Source: Helicobacter labacensis (GTDB lineage: Bacteria > Campylobacterota > Campylobacteria > Campylobacterales > Helicobacteraceae). Taken from it: a DNA stretch of 51,194 bases. The notes under the pieces were generated by a model. It was not told the origin of the DNA and ran no database searches. It saw only the letters and a program-made list of their open reading frames with translations. Location of the stretch: assembly GCF_003660285.1 (NCBI RefSeq), contig NZ_QXQQ01000010.1, positions 1-51,194 of the forward strand, in the 5' to 3' direction. Both the position numbers and the translations under genes were made by a program. Below, piece by piece: positions 35,271 through 44,710 of this stretch; the stretch's first letter is position 1, and every line of letters begins with the position of its first letter.

Positions 35271-36579
35271 GGTGTCTTTCTAAATAGAGCAGGGCGTTTT
35301 GGAAATCCTGCTGGCTTTCAAACACCATGCCACAAGCGCGCTTGTGCCCGCCCCCCACTACACCAATCCCATTATTTTGTAAATGCCCCAAGAGGGCGAT
35401 GAGATCGATCTCTTTGGAGCGCAAGGAAGCTTCGATGCTCTCTTGTTGGTAACGCCAGCACAAACTCAAGCTACTAGCGTGTTGTTCTAAGAGTTGGTTA
35501 GCAATCAAACCCATGAGCCCGCGCGCGATCGCCCCACCTGCATGCACCACCACCCCGCACACCACCACTTCTAAATTCTCTTTGGCTTGGGCGATCAGGT
35601 TTTTGCGTTGTTGGTGGGCTTGGAGTAAGAGATGTGCGTAATAGGGATTAGCCGTGGGTTTAGAGAGCAAATCCACCACCACGCTACAATGCACACACCC
35701 TTCAATGCCGTCCATACGCCCTACAGCGTTGATCGGAGCGATGATGTCCCAACTGAGCATGCCAAGTTTGTAAGTTTGGGGATAAAGGCGGTTTTTAAGC
35801 TGGTAAATTTGGGCTAGATTGGCGGGCATGGAGGTTTGTAAGGTTTGATCCATGCGCTTGACTAGGTGGCGGTTATAGGGCTGGCTTAAGTCCATCATAT
35901 CCCCAATGGTGCTAAGACCGGCTAAAACTTGCATGTAAGTCCAATCTTGAGGGCGCATTTTGATGTGGTAGTGCTTGGCGTAGGCTAACATGAGTAAATA
36001 GCCCACACACGCCCCACTAATGCCCTTAAAAGGGTGGTTATCGCTTAAAAGGGGGTGCACAAAAGCATCGCAAGCGGGGATACGCCCCTCTAAAAATTCG
36101 TGGTGATCACTCAAGATTAAAGGCGTGTTGCAGGCGCGTAGAAAGGCATACACCTCATCAGGAATGGTTGCGCCATTGTCAATGGTGAGAAATAGGGCAT
36201 TGTGTAAATCTAGGGGTTTGGCGTGGATAATCCCTTGTGGGGTGTAGGTTTCTTGCACTAGACGCTCTTTGGTGGCATAAGCTTGTAAGAGTTCTACACT
36301 CATGCCATAGCTGTCGGTGTTGCGGCGCGGGATAATGTAATTGACAAAGGGGTAAGCTAAGACCTCTTTGAGAAAGAAACATGCTAACGCCGTCCCGCTC
36401 ATCCCATCGCAATCGTAATCCCCCCCGATGATGATGGGGCGTTGGGCTTTGATAGCTTCGTGCAAGAGGCTTAAGGCTTGGCAAACCGCGCCCATTTCTA
36501 ACACACTATCTAGGCTGAATTTATGCTTCCCATCGTCTTTAGCGATGTTTTCAATATAGGTAGCAAACGCCTCTAACAT
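35260..36579 (-). CDS. recJ: Single-stranded-DNA-specific exonuclease RecJ, N-terminal part (split gene)
   Basis: 5'-3' exonuclease of recombination and repair. From the ATG at 36579, which overlaps the queE stop (TGATG), it has 439 residues. The DHH domain shows GGDYDCDGMSG and LILSDHHEF; DHHA1 follows with GLMGLIANQL and GIGVVGGGHKRACG. It ends ...ERHHAF at a TGA: the junction reads GCU-UUU-UGA. Skipping one T continues A-F-E-V-D-R-I-A into the second ORF, giving a protein of about 543 residues, near normal RecJ size. Confidence 0.85.
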   Translation of the reverse strand: MLEAFATYIENIAKDDGKHKFSLDSVLEMGAVCQALSLLHEAIKAQRPIIIGGDYDCDGMSGTALACFFLKEVLAYPFVNYIIPRRNTDSYGMSVELLQAYATKERLVQETYTPQGIIHAKPLDLHNALFLTIDNGATIPDEVYAFLRACNTPLILSDHHEFLEGRIPACDAFVHPLLSDNHPFKGISGACVGYLLMLAYAKHYHIKMRPQDWTYMQVLAGLSTIGDMMDLSQPYNRHLVKRMDQTLQTSMPANLAQIYQLKNRLYPQTYKLGMLSWDIIAPINAVGRMDGIEGCVHCSVVVDLLSKPTANPYYAHLLLQAHQQRKNLIAQAKENLEVVVCGVVVHAGGAIARGLMGLIANQLLEQHASSLSLCWRYQQESIEASLRSKEIDLIALLGHLQNNGIGVVGGGHKRACGMVFESQQDFQNALLYLERHHAF

Positions 36580-37328
36580 CAACGCCCCCGCACATCGCCC
36601 CAAAGGCGGATATGCAGACGATCGCTTAAGCGATACCCTCTTTGCAAACACACTGGAGCTAGAGCTTTGGCATGCATTTCTATGCCATGCGTGCCTAAGG
36701 GCATAAGATAGATTGGTGGGGGCGCACAGGCTAGATCTTCTAAAATAGAGTCGATCTCAGCCAAGTCTTGATCCAAAGCCTCAGGGCGCACCACGAACTT
36801 AAACACCGCGCGCGCATGGCTTAAAATGGCGCGTAAAATTGGGTAATTGAGTCGTTTGGACGCGCTCTCCAAACTAAAACTGAGCTTGACGCTTAGGCTA
36901 AAATGCAAAGCCTGCAAACAGGGGTAAAACTCAAAATCCACACTCCCATTGCTCTCCACACTGATAAAATACCCCCGTGCTAAGAGTTTTTCTAGCGCGT
37001 CCAAGAGCAAGGGGTTATTAAAATGCAAGGTAGGCTCGCCCCCGGTGAGCACAATATGGGGGAGGTTGGGGGTGGGAGGTGTTAGGGCATCGATGGTGTC
37101 TAATAACGCTTGGGAGGTTTGCAAAGCGCGCCACTGCCTAGCATACATAGGGTGCACAGCATACGCGCTATCACAGCCTACAATCTTGCGCCCCTGCTTG
37201 AAACTTACCACCCCAAAACCCCGACAGCGTAGATTACACCCCCCCAAGCGCACAAAAATGCTAGGCGTGCCCACATGCGCCCCCTCCCCTTGTAGGCTAT
37301 AAAAAGCCTCTACTAAGGGCAGTTTCAT
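36579..37328 (-). CDS. queE: 7-carboxy-7-deazaguanine synthase
   Basis: Radical SAM enzyme of queuosine synthesis, 249 residues. EAFYSLQGEGAHVGTPSIFVRLGGCNLRC is diagnostic. The iron-sulfur cysteines are not in CxxxCxxC: C31 and C35 are followed by the next Cys at C52 (VGCDSAYAV), an insertion I associate with epsilonproteobacterial QueE. Then VLTGGEPTLH and FKFVVRPE. Its start overlaps the queD stop by four bases, and its stop overlaps recJ. Confidence 0.92.
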   Translation of the reverse strand: MKLPLVEAFYSLQGEGAHVGTPSIFVRLGGCNLRCRGFGVVSFKQGRKIVGCDSAYAVHPMYARQWRALQTSQALLDTIDALTPPTPNLPHIVLTGGEPTLHFNNPLLLDALEKLLARGYFISVESNGSVDFEFYPCLQALHFSLSVKLSFSLESASKRLNYPILRAILSHARAVFKFVVRPEALDQDLAEIDSILEDLACAPPPIYLMPLGTHGIEMHAKALAPVCLQRGYRLSDRLHIRLWGDVRGR

Positions 37329-37954
37329 ACGCGTATCAGGGGTAAGGGGCTTATAAAGGGCTTTTTGGGGGGCAAAAGCGCGCAGGCTAACATGGCGTAA
37401 TAAGCCCTGAGTTTATCTACAAGGGCGGGATCGCGCATCTCTTCTAGAATGCCCGGGGAAAAATCCACACTGTGTAAAGAGATATGCTCCATCAAATCCG
37501 GATTTTGCAAATCCTCTTTAAAACTTTGCGCGTAGCCATAATCAGTTTCATGCACACGCACAGAACACACACTCAAGGGGGCTTCACCATTGTGAAACTG
37601 TGTAGCGCCCATAATCGCGTCTAAGAAGAGATGGAACATCAGCGCATACCCCTCTGCACTAGGGTTAAAGCCCAACTTGACATAGCGCGCACAAGTGCTA
37701 GTGATACACTCCTGAAAATGCGCCTCTTCGCGATCCCAAAAGTGGTGCGCATGATCAAAAGCGTCAATAAAGCTGGCGATCTCATTTTTAAACAGCCCAA
37801 AATCCAAGAGCATCCCGGCTCGATCTAATTTATGTGCCTCTACAAACACCTCTAGGGTGTAATTATGCCCATGGATACTGGTAGCGCACCGTTTAGAGGT
37901 GCAGTTGCGCACAACATGGCTAGCGCAAAAGTGGAAAGTTCTTCTAATTTGCAT
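37325..37954 (-). CDS. queD: 6-carboxy-5,6,7,8-tetrahydropterin synthase
   Basis: 209 residues; step before QueE in queuosine synthesis. RRTFHFCASHVV supplies the first zinc His, and SIHGHNYTLEVFV the other two (HGH); DFGLFKNEI and the FDHAHHFW stretch follow, and a C-terminal CSVRVHETDYGYA carries the catalytic Glu. The C-terminal tail is longer than in minimal QueD proteins. Order lipoprotein, queD, queE follows HP0932-HP0934. Confidence 0.93.
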   Translation of the reverse strand: MQIRRTFHFCASHVVRNCTSKRCATSIHGHNYTLEVFVEAHKLDRAGMLLDFGLFKNEIASFIDAFDHAHHFWDREEAHFQECITSTCARYVKLGFNPSAEGYALMFHLFLDAIMGATQFHNGEAPLSVCSVRVHETDYGYAQSFKEDLQNPDLMEHISLHSVDFSPGILEEMRDPALVDKLRAYYAMLACALLPPKKPFISPLPLIRV

Positions 37955-37957
37955 GAT

Positions 37958-38605
37958 CTAACGCTTGTAACATGGCATGTAAACGGGGAGTCGTTGGTAA
38001 TAACGGTAGTGTTCAGACCTAGTGAAATCAATGCGTTTAATGGTGTCCCCAATTAGATCTTCATAGAGTCTATTATACCCACAAGTCTTGCCACTCACAC
38101 TCCCATCAATGTAAAGCACGCGTTTATTACGCACATTGTCCCACCAGTCCATGATAAAGTGTGAACCGGCTAACATTTGGCTAGAGGCAGAAAACCCGCT
38201 AATGGCATAATAATTCGTGGGCACTTTGGCGCAGTAAAACTGCCCCTCATGCCAATAGCAACGATGCCTTTTGGTGCGCTCGATCAAGGTGTAGTCATAA
38301 GTATAAACCGGCTGAGCCATGATATTGCGCACAACCTGGACATAAATGGTGTTCTTGGCTTGAGAGATGGGGTAATCTTGGGGCTTAAAGACATTGTAAA
38401 AGCCTAGCTGTTGCAATTGGTAGATGATGAATTGTAGATAATAAGAGCTCACCATGTCCTCTTTGTCATGCACCACCACAATGGGTGCGTTGTAGTTGAA
38501 GGCATAATCCCCGCGCACCTCAGAGAAATATCCCATGTTCAAGCGATGGCAACCACCCAGCACAAACACCAATGGCACTAACAAGCCCAAAATAGCACGG
38601 CGCAT
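37958..38605 (-). CDS. Lipoprotein of unknown function (HP0932-like position)
   Basis: 215 residues from the ATG at 38605, preferred over 38623 because AAAGGA lies eight bases upstream of it. The signal peptide MRRAILGLLVPLVFVLGGC has a lipobox LGGC, so it is anchored through Cys19. The mature part is rich in Tyr and Asp (VVVHDKEDMVSSYYLQFIIY). I recognise no domain. The location next to queD matches a hypothetical gene in H. pylori. Confidence 0.75.
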   Translation of the reverse strand: MRRAILGLLVPLVFVLGGCHRLNMGYFSEVRGDYAFNYNAPIVVVHDKEDMVSSYYLQFIIYQLQQLGFYNVFKPQDYPISQAKNTIYVQVVRNIMAQPVYTYDYTLIERTKRHRCYWHEGQFYCAKVPTNYYAISGFSASSQMLAGSHFIMDWWDNVRNKRVLYIDGSVSGKTCGYNRLYEDLIGDTIKRIDFTRSEHYRYYQRLPVYMPCYKR

Positions 38606-38652
38606 TCTCGCGTTCCTTTCCATCTCCGCATTTTACTACAAAGTTGAGGCAT

Positions 38653-39420
38653 TTAGACCCACTCTTGCAGAATTTGCAAATCTGTGTAACTGGTCATGTT
38701 GAGAGTGATGGGTGTGATAGACACATAGCCATGCGCGATGGCTTCAAAATCATTCAACCCCCCGGGACGCTCCTCCCACTTTAGCGGGTTGAGTCCTAGC
38801 CAGCAATATTGCTTGCCCTTGGGATCGGTTTTCAAATGGATATTGTTAGCATAAAGACGCACCCCTTGTTGGGTGATCTTAATGCCTTTGGGGGCGCGTT
38901 GGGGGATATTGACATTTAAAAACTTGCGCGCACTGGGGGTAAAAGGGAAGCCATGTTTGAGGCATTGTTGCACAAGACGCAAGGCGATTTGGGTGGCTAG
39001 GCTAAAATCGTGTTGGGCAAATTTGGCGCGATCTTGGATACTTTGTGAGATCGCAATGGAGGGGATTTTTTGTAAAGTGCCCTCAATGGCTCCAGCCACC
39101 GTGCCTGAATAAAGCACATCTTCACCCATATTAGAGCCATGGTTAATCCCAGAGATCATCAAATCAAAAGGTCTTTGGCTTATCGAGATAGCTAAAGACA
39201 CGCAGTCGCTAGGTGTGCCATCGTCCACACGGAAATACCCCGCCTCAATCTCCTCTAGGCGTAGGGGCACCCTAATGGTGATTCCATGCCCGCAGGCTGA
39301 TCGTTCGTTCTTGGGCGCAACCACCATCACATCGGCGACACTCTTTAGCGTATCTCTTAGTGCTAATAACCCTCTGGCTTCATAACCATCGTCATTGGTG
39401 AGCAAGATATGCGGTTTCAT
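38653..39420 (-). CDS. surE: 5'-nucleotidase SurE
   Basis: Removes the 5' phosphate of nucleoside monophosphates. 255 residues. ILLTNDDGYEARGL gives the metal-binding Asp-Asp, then APKNERSACGHGIT, SGINHGSNMGEDVLYSGTVAGA and NVNIPQ, all SurE hallmarks. It overlaps the ispA stop by four bases. Confidence 0.96.
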   Translation of the reverse strand: MKPHILLTNDDGYEARGLLALRDTLKSVADVMVVAPKNERSACGHGITIRVPLRLEEIEAGYFRVDDGTPSDCVSLAISISQRPFDLMISGINHGSNMGEDVLYSGTVAGAIEGTLQKIPSIAISQSIQDRAKFAQHDFSLATQIALRLVQQCLKHGFPFTPSARKFLNVNIPQRAPKGIKITQQGVRLYANNIHLKTDPKGKQYCWLGLNPLKWEERPGGLNDFEAIAHGYVSITPITLNMTSYTDLQILQEWV

Positions 39421-40307
39421 GCAAGTTCCTTTAGCAAAGTCTGCAGATAAAGCCCTAGAGTCGGAGGGAATGCCGCGAGCGTTTTTAACAAATACGCTTT
39501 AAGCTCTTGTAAATAGGCTTGGGCTTGGGAGAGACCTAAGAGATTGACATAGTTATTTTTTAGGGTGTCTAGTTGGGTGCTTTTGCCCGATTCTTGAGGG
39601 CTTTGGGTGCGATCGATGATGTCATCGCGCACTTGGAAAAATAGCCCCAGTTTGAGCCCCCAACTAAAAAGCGTGTCCGGTAGCCCTTCAGGTGTGTGCC
39701 CATAGACCTGGGCGATGAGAGCACCCATTTTTAGGCTAGCGGCGATGAGTTTTGCCGTCTTTAAGGTGTGCAATTCCTCTAATTGCGCTCTTTTTAGGGC
39801 TTGACCTTCAAAATAACAATCTAGTGCCTGCCCTAAGAGCATGCCCTCTATGCCCCCACATTGGGCTAATAACGCGATGAGTTGCACTTTTAAAGCGCTC
39901 TCTAGGGGGGCTTGGGCAATGCAATAAAAGGCGTAAGTGTTGAGTCCATCGCCCACCAGAGTGGCGGTAGTTACATCATAGGTTTTATGCAAGGTGGGGT
40001 GGTGGCGGCGCTCATCGGCATTATCCATGCAGGGCAAATCGTCATGGATGAGCGAATAGGTGTGCAAGACCTCTAAGGCTAGAGCGACAGGAAAACTTGC
40101 GCGCACCACTTCTACATTCTTTTCAAAGGCGCACAGCACCGCCAAAAAGAGCTTAGGTCTAAAGCGTTTGCCCCCATTTAAGAGCATCTCCCAAAAGGCA
40201 TCTTCAAAAAAAGGGTGAAAAGTTTCTATCTTTGGCTTGGCTTGGGGAATATAAGCGTTGAAGTCTTCACAGACATTTGTGTAAAAATCTAGTTTAGAGG
40301 CGCACAT
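39417..40307 (-). CDS. ispA: Geranyl/farnesyl diphosphate synthase
   Basis: Trans-prenyltransferase making C15 diphosphate for isoprenoids. 296 residues from ATG 40307; TTG 40316 is an alternative. GGKRFRPKLFLAVL, the first aspartate-rich motif in IHDDLPCMDNADERRHHPT and the second in FFQVRDDIIDRT. The start lies inside the end of the upstream PDZ gene, so the two overlap by about 14 bases. Order ispA-surE matches HP0929-HP0930. Confidence 0.93.
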   Translation of the reverse strand: MCASKLDFYTNVCEDFNAYIPQAKPKIETFHPFFEDAFWEMLLNGGKRFRPKLFLAVLCAFEKNVEVVRASFPVALALEVLHTYSLIHDDLPCMDNADERRHHPTLHKTYDVTTATLVGDGLNTYAFYCIAQAPLESALKVQLIALLAQCGGIEGMLLGQALDCYFEGQALKRAQLEELHTLKTAKLIAASLKMGALIAQVYGHTPEGLPDTLFSWGLKLGLFFQVRDDIIDRTQSPQESGKSTQLDTLKNNYVNLLGLSQAQAYLQELKAYLLKTLAAFPPTLGLYLQTLLKELA

Positions 40308-41289
40308 AGAATTCAAACCCGTTTCTTAGAATCAGCATTTCAATACGCCCCTGCATAAACGCCTCGCTCAACGCCCTTTGTAAAGCCACGCGTGGGGATT
40401 GCCCGGGTTTGACAATGGGGCGCTTGTTGATCCACACTAATTGATCCCCCACTTGGAGCTGGTTTAAGGGGGGAGCTAGGTGGGTGGCTTTGGTGATGAT
40501 GAGTTTGTGGTTAAGAGTAATCCCAAAGCGTTCTAAAAAAGTGTCTGGCAATAAAAATCCCCCATGCCTTTTATCCACGCGCACCACAAAGGTTTTCAAA
40601 GCATTGCCCCTCTTGATGGTGATGCGCGCGCGGCTTTGGTAGGCTAAATTGCTCACCACCCACTCAAAATCTTGGGCATTGCGGATAGGTTGGTTATTGA
40701 TACGGGTGATCACATCGCGCTCTAAAAAAGGGTTGTGCTTAAAAAAGGGGTCCACACTCTGCACGACCGCCCCTGCGCGCACGCGCACCCCAATGTCGCC
40801 ATAATAAGGGCTTTTTTGTTTTAAGAAGCGTTTGAGATACCTGCTTTCTATGAAATCATGCCCACCCACTCCCACCCCATAGATTTGATAACAGATATTG
40901 CTCACCACCGCATTAATGGGCATGGGTTTAGAAAAGCGCGCAAAGTGTAAAAACCCCGTTTGGCGATGCAAAATAGAACCTGCTCTAGCTTGCGCGCTGA
41001 CACTGGCTAGGGGGCGTTTGGTGGCTTGCGCATCAATATCTAGCAGGTGGTAAGCAAAACGGGTTTTGGGGGCTTGGATAAGATAAAACCCGATGAAGGG
41101 ATCGGCTTTGAGAATTTTCACCCCCTTAGGGGGGATTCTAGAGTGCAAAAAGCTAACTTGTTTGTGATCCCAAAATAGCGACACGCCATGCTCATGACTA
41201 GCTAAGCGGTGGTATTGGGCACATTGGGAAAAATCATAGGCTATAAGGGGGGTAGCTAATGCTAGCAACAGCCCGATCCAAACCAACAC
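40294..41289 (-). CDS. Periplasmic PDZ-domain protein (HP0036-like)
   Basis: 331 residues with a signal peptide (LVWIGLLLALATPLIAYDF). A PDZ-like domain is visible around residues 190-255 (FLERDVITRINNQPIRNAQDFEWVV and ARITIKRGNALKTF) and a second near the end (LQVGDQLVWINKRPIV). There is no serine protease triad. It follows ybaB after five bases; the order clpA-panD-ybaB-this gene matches HP0033-HP0036. Likely binds envelope proteins; exact function unknown. Confidence 0.75.
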   Translation of the reverse strand: MLVWIGLLLALATPLIAYDFSQCAQYHRLASHEHGVSLFWDHKQVSFLHSRIPPKGVKILKADPFIGFYLIQAPKTRFAYHLLDIDAQATKRPLASVSAQARAGSILHRQTGFLHFARFSKPMPINAVVSNICYQIYGVGVGGHDFIESRYLKRFLKQKSPYYGDIGVRVRAGAVVQSVDPFFKHNPFLERDVITRINNQPIRNAQDFEWVVSNLAYQSRARITIKRGNALKTFVVRVDKRHGGFLLPDTFLERFGITLNHKLIITKATHLAPPLNQLQVGDQLVWINKRPIVKPGQSPRVALQRALSEAFMQGRIEMLILRNGFEFYVRL

Positions 41290-41294
41290 AAGCC

Positions 41295-41597
41295 CTATTT
41301 ACCAAAGGGATTCAAACCGCCCAACATGCCAAAAGCGGAGTTCTTGCGCCCTTCTTCTACGCTTTTGTAGGCTTCATTGAGCGCGCTCATCAAGTAAATT
41401 TGCAGGGCTTCTTTGTCTTCTAGCAAGCTATCATCGATTTGTATATCCAAGAGTTCCCCCGCACCATTGATGGACACTTGCACCAGCCCCCCCCCACTTT
41501 TAGCGCTAAACTTAGTGGCTTTTTGCTTGGCTTCTATGTCCTTGAATTGCTCTTGGAGCTGGGATAATAACCCGCCTAATTGTCCCAAATCTAGCAT
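41295..41597 (-). CDS. YbaB/EbfC-family nucleoid-associated protein
   Basis: 100 residues: an N-terminal helix rich in Gln and Lys (LLSQLQEQFKDIEAKQKATKF), then VQVSINGAGELLDIQIDDSLLED, typical of the dimeric tweezer-like DNA-binding fold. It overlaps panD by seven bases. The coding strand has a G9 run at 41467-41475, encoding Gly-Gly-Gly. Confidence 0.88.
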   Translation of the reverse strand: MLDLGQLGGLLSQLQEQFKDIEAKQKATKFSAKSGGGLVQVSINGAGELLDIQIDDSLLEDKEALQIYLMSALNEAYKSVEEGRKNSAFGMLGGLNPFGK

Positions 41598-41956
41598 GGA
41601 TTTCCTTGTTCTAAGATCGCGTTATGATCCCCTAGCAAAAGAATATGAGGCTGGTGGGTGGGGATGTGCGCTAGTTCTAGGTGCATGTAAGCCAAGATAA
41701 TCAACAAATCCCCCACTTGCACCAAACGGCTTGCTGCGCCATTGACACAGATTTCATGCTCATCCTCCCCGGCAATCGCATAGGTGCTAAAGCGCGCTCC
41801 ATTGTGGATATTCACCACATCTACTTGCATCCACGGGTGTAATTTAGCCGCTTGCATTAGGGTCTTGCCAATGGTGATTGAACCCTGATAATGCAAATTG
41901 GCATCCGTAACCACCGCGCGGTGAATCTTAGAATAAAGCACGGGTATAGCAGGCAT
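41591..41956 (-). CDS. panD: Aspartate 1-decarboxylase
   Basis: Makes beta-alanine for pantothenate and CoA. 121 residues. The proenzyme cleaves itself between G25 and S26 (YQGSITIG) to create the pyruvoyl group. LYSKIHRAVVTDANLHY and NIHNGARFSTYAIAGE hold the conserved active-site Lys, Arg and Tyr. It begins nine bases after clpA. Confidence 0.95.
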   Translation of the reverse strand: MPAIPVLYSKIHRAVVTDANLHYQGSITIGKTLMQAAKLHPWMQVDVVNIHNGARFSTYAIAGEDEHEICVNGAASRLVQVGDLLIILAYMHLELAHIPTHQPHILLLGDHNAILEQGNPC

Positions 41957-41964
41957 GGCTATCC

Positions 41965-44184
41965 TTAAGGGTTTCTCATCTTCTTGGACTTGGGGCGCGC
42001 CTTTTGCTTACACACCACCTTGATTTCTTGATCTTTAAGCCCCACGCGCACACTCCCCCCCTCTTTAAGCCCCCCAAACAGAATCGCATCACTGAGTTTA
42101 ACCTTGATGTGATCATGCACCAACTTAGCCATCACGCGCGCCCCTAGGGGGTCTTTGAAACAAAGGCTGGCTAAGTGCGCGCCCACATTCTTATCTAAGC
42201 TCAGGCTAATATTTTTGGGAGCTAAGAGTTCTTCAAGTTTTTGGCACTCCTTATGCGCGATGCGCTCTAAATGCTCCAAGCTCAAGGGGTTGAAAGTCAA
42301 AACCGCGTCTAATCTAGATCGCAATTCGGTGCTCAGTAAGTCTTTGAGGGCTTGGTGGTATTTATGCGCGTGGTGATCCAAAAAGCCCACTTGCCCCAAC
42401 GCCCCACTCCCGGCATTAGAAGTCAGAATCAAAATGGCATGCTTGAAGTCGCCTTTTCTGCCATTGTTGTCCGTGAGTGTAGCGTTATCCATGATTTGCA
42501 ATAAGAGATCGTAAACATCGGGGTGGGCTTTTTCAATCTCATCGAGCAAAAGCACACAATGAGGGTGTTTGCGCATGGCGTTCACCAACAGCCCGCCCTG
42601 CTCAAAACCGATATAACCAGAGGGCGCGCCAATGAGTTTAGAAATGCTATGGGGTTCTTTGTATTCGCTCATGTCAAAGCGTTCTAAATGCAAGTGTAGG
42701 TGCTTGGCTAGAGCTTTGGCTAACTCTGTCTTGCCCACCCCACTAGGTCCCACAAATAAAAAGCTGGCAATAGGCTTTTGTGCGCCCACAAGTCCAGAGG
42801 CATGGATTTTGATCGCCTCTACCAAGCGTTGAATCGCACCATCTTGAGCAACCACTTCTTTTTTAAGCTGGGCTTCTAAGCCCTTGAGGCGGTTTTGTTT
42901 CTCTAGACTAATATGGGACTTGGGAATGTCAATTTTAGAAGAAAGCACATTTTCAATGTCGTGGGTAGAGATGAGAGGAGGGGTGGCTTTGGGGGGGGAG
43001 TAGATTTTTTTAAACGATCCAGCTAAATCCATCAGATCGATCGCCTTATCGGGAAGAAAATTCTCATGGAGGTAGTGAATCGAGAGATCCACGCATGCCT
43101 TGAGGGCTTCCTTGCTGTATTTAACATGGTGGTGGCGTTCATAGTGTCCGGATAGATCGTCTAAAATGGCGTAGCAATCCTGCTTGGAGGGCTCTAAAAT
43201 GTCGATCTTGCTAAAACGCCGGCAAAACGCCTTGTCTTTCTCTAGCACCAATCGAAACTCCTCAAAAGTGGTCGCCCCAATGCAACTCAAAGATCCATCA
43301 GCGAGCATGGGTTTTAAGATATTGGCACCATCGAGCGCGCCCGTGCTAGAAGCTCCTGCCCCTAGCACCGTGTGGATTTCATCAATGAAAAGAATGCTCC
43401 CCTTGTCCTTTTGCAACTCCTTGAGGGTTTTCTTCAGGCGTTTTTCAAACTCACCCCGGTATTTGCTCCCAGCCACCATCGCGCTTAAGTCTAGGGCGTA
43501 AATCGTGCGCTGGAGTAAAAACGCCGGAACCTCTTGACGCACGATCTTTAGGGCTAACCCCTCAGCGATCGCCGTTTTACCCACTCCCGGCTCGCCCACT
43601 AATAGAGGGTTATTCTTCTTGCGCCGCCCCAACACTTCTATCACCTTTTTTAACTCTTCATCGCGGTGCGAAACCGGATCAATGGCATTCTGTTTGGCTA
43701 ATTCGTTGAGATTCTTGGCGAATTTCTGCAGGGCTGAAACTTTTTCTTTGGAAAAAGAGAGGGGGGGGTGTTCTAGGATTTTGAGGCTATCTACATGGAA
43801 AGAGTGCAAAACCCGCGCGCTGTAACTCTTGTTCTCTTGTAGCATGATAAAGAGAAAATCTTGGACATCAATGACGCGGTGGTGCGTGTCTTTGACATAA
43901 TCTTCTAGGGCTTGGAACAAGTCTAACAACTCTTGATCATGTTTGGGGCGTTTGTGCTCTTCGGTGCTGGCAAAAATGGGCACGCTCTCTACTAGATAAC
44001 TTTGGATGATCTGTCTAGCGTCCAGAATATCCACATCCAATTGGCGCAAGAAACTTTGGACTTCCTTGTCGTTGAGCATCACTAGAAAAACATGCTCTAC
44101 GGTGGTGAAGCGGTGGGATAATTTAGAGGCGAGCGCGACAGAGGCGTTGAGGATACGATGCAAGCGGATGGTGATAGAGGGCAT
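41965..44184 (-). CDS. clpA: ATP-dependent Clp protease ATP-binding subunit ClpA
   Basis: 739 residues. N-domain 1-145; AAA module 1 with [19 protein letters not shown] and [16 protein letters not shown] module 2 with [18 protein letters not shown] and [14 protein letters not shown]. The short middle region (no ClpB-length coiled coil) makes it ClpA, which unfolds substrates for ClpP. AAAAAGG precedes the ATG. No clpS is seen next to it here; a universal stress protein gene lies upstream instead. Confidence 0.93.
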   Translation of the reverse strand: MPSITIRLHRILNASVALASKLSHRFTTVEHVFLVMLNDKEVQSFLRQLDVDILDARQIIQSYLVESVPIFASTEEHKRPKHDQELLDLFQALEDYVKDTHHRVIDVQDFLFIMLQENKSYSARVLHSFHVDSLKILEHPPLSFSKEKVSALQKFAKNLNELAKQNAIDPVSHRDEELKKVIEVLGRRKKNNPLLVGEPGVGKTAIAEGLALKIVRQEVPAFLLQRTIYALDLSAMVAGSKYRGEFEKRLKKTLKELQKDKGSILFIDEIHTVLGAGASSTGALDGANILKPMLADGSLSCIGATTFEEFRLVLEKDKAFCRRFSKIDILEPSKQDCYAILDDLSGHYERHHHVKYSKEALKACVDLSIHYLHENFLPDKAIDLMDLAGSFKKIYSPPKATPPLISTHDIENVLSSKIDIPKSHISLEKQNRLKGLEAQLKKEVVAQDGAIQRLVEAIKIHASGLVGAQKPIASFLFVGPSGVGKTELAKALAKHLHLHLERFDMSEYKEPHSISKLIGAPSGYIGFEQGGLLVNAMRKHPHCVLLLDEIEKAHPDVYDLLLQIMDNATLTDNNGRKGDFKHAILILTSNAGSGALGQVGFLDHHAHKYHQALKDLLSTELRSRLDAVLTFNPLSLEHLERIAHKECQKLEELLAPKNISLSLDKNVGAHLASLCFKDPLGARVMAKLVHDHIKVKLSDAILFGGLKEGGSVRVGLKDQEIKVVCKQKARPKSKKMRNP

Positions 44185-44204
44185 TAGTTACCTTTTTGGC
44201 AAAT

Positions 44205-44621
44205 TCATTTGGCGACCAACACGGGGATGGGGGAATTGTCAATAAAACTATTTTGGTGCGATCCAAAGATTTTATAAAAAGCTGAGGACTCGCTCGCCCC
44301 AATCACCAAGAGATCAAAACCGGGTGCCATTTCTAAGATCACATCCACCGGATTACCCACCTTGAGTAAGCCCTCGCAGGCGATCCCCTCTTGGGTGAAT
44401 AGCTGGGTGAATTCTTCTAAGAGTTGGTTGGATTGTTCGTGCGCGATCACTTCGGCTTGGCTGTAATTCATAATCCCACTCTCTGGATAGATCAGCACCT
44501 CTGGACTCACATGCACTAAAGTAAAATGCACCTCTTTAAGCTTAGTGAAGAGTTTAAGAGTCGCATCCAGCCCACTCCTACACTCCTGTGTGTCGCTAAT
44601 TCCAAAAAGCACCCTCAACAT
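44205..44621 (-). CDS. Universal stress protein (UspA family)
   Basis: 138 residues. N-terminal VLFGISDTQECRSGLDATLKL, FTLVHVSP, and C-terminal DLLVIGASESSAFYKIFGSHQNSFIDNSPIPVLVAK, the G-x2-G-x9-G(S/T)-like nucleotide-binding end of Usp proteins (here partly altered). Single-domain, cytoplasmic. It has its own -10 at 44658-44663 and lies between bioD (divergent) and clpA. Confidence 0.85.
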   Translation of the reverse strand: MLRVLFGISDTQECRSGLDATLKLFTKLKEVHFTLVHVSPEVLIYPESGIMNYSQAEVIAHEQSNQLLEEFTQLFTQEGIACEGLLKVGNPVDVILEMAPGFDLLVIGASESSAFYKIFGSHQNSFIDNSPIPVLVAK

Positions 44622-44657
44622 GCGCTACCTTTATGCGTATACTAGATTGTTAAAGCC

Positions 44658-44663
44658 ATTATA
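44658..44663 (-). promoter_or_regulatory. -10 box of the usp gene
   Basis: Minus-strand CTTATAATGGC: consensus TATAAT, about 37 bases upstream of the ATG at 44621. AAAGGTAGC is the ribosome binding site. Confidence 0.5.
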
Positions 44664-44683
44664 AGAGAAATAAGCTTAAGCTA

Positions 44684-44700
44684 TTGCCTAAAATAGGCAA
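44684..44700 (+). promoter_or_regulatory. Perfect hairpin at the bioD ribosome binding site
   Basis: TTGCCTA-AAA-TAGGCAA, a perfect 7 bp stem. Its 3' arm runs into the AAAGGA that serves as the bioD ribosome binding site, so folding could hide part of it. Preceded by the palindrome AGCTTAAGCT. Function inferred only. Confidence 0.4.
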
Positions 44701-44710
44701 AGGACTTTGG

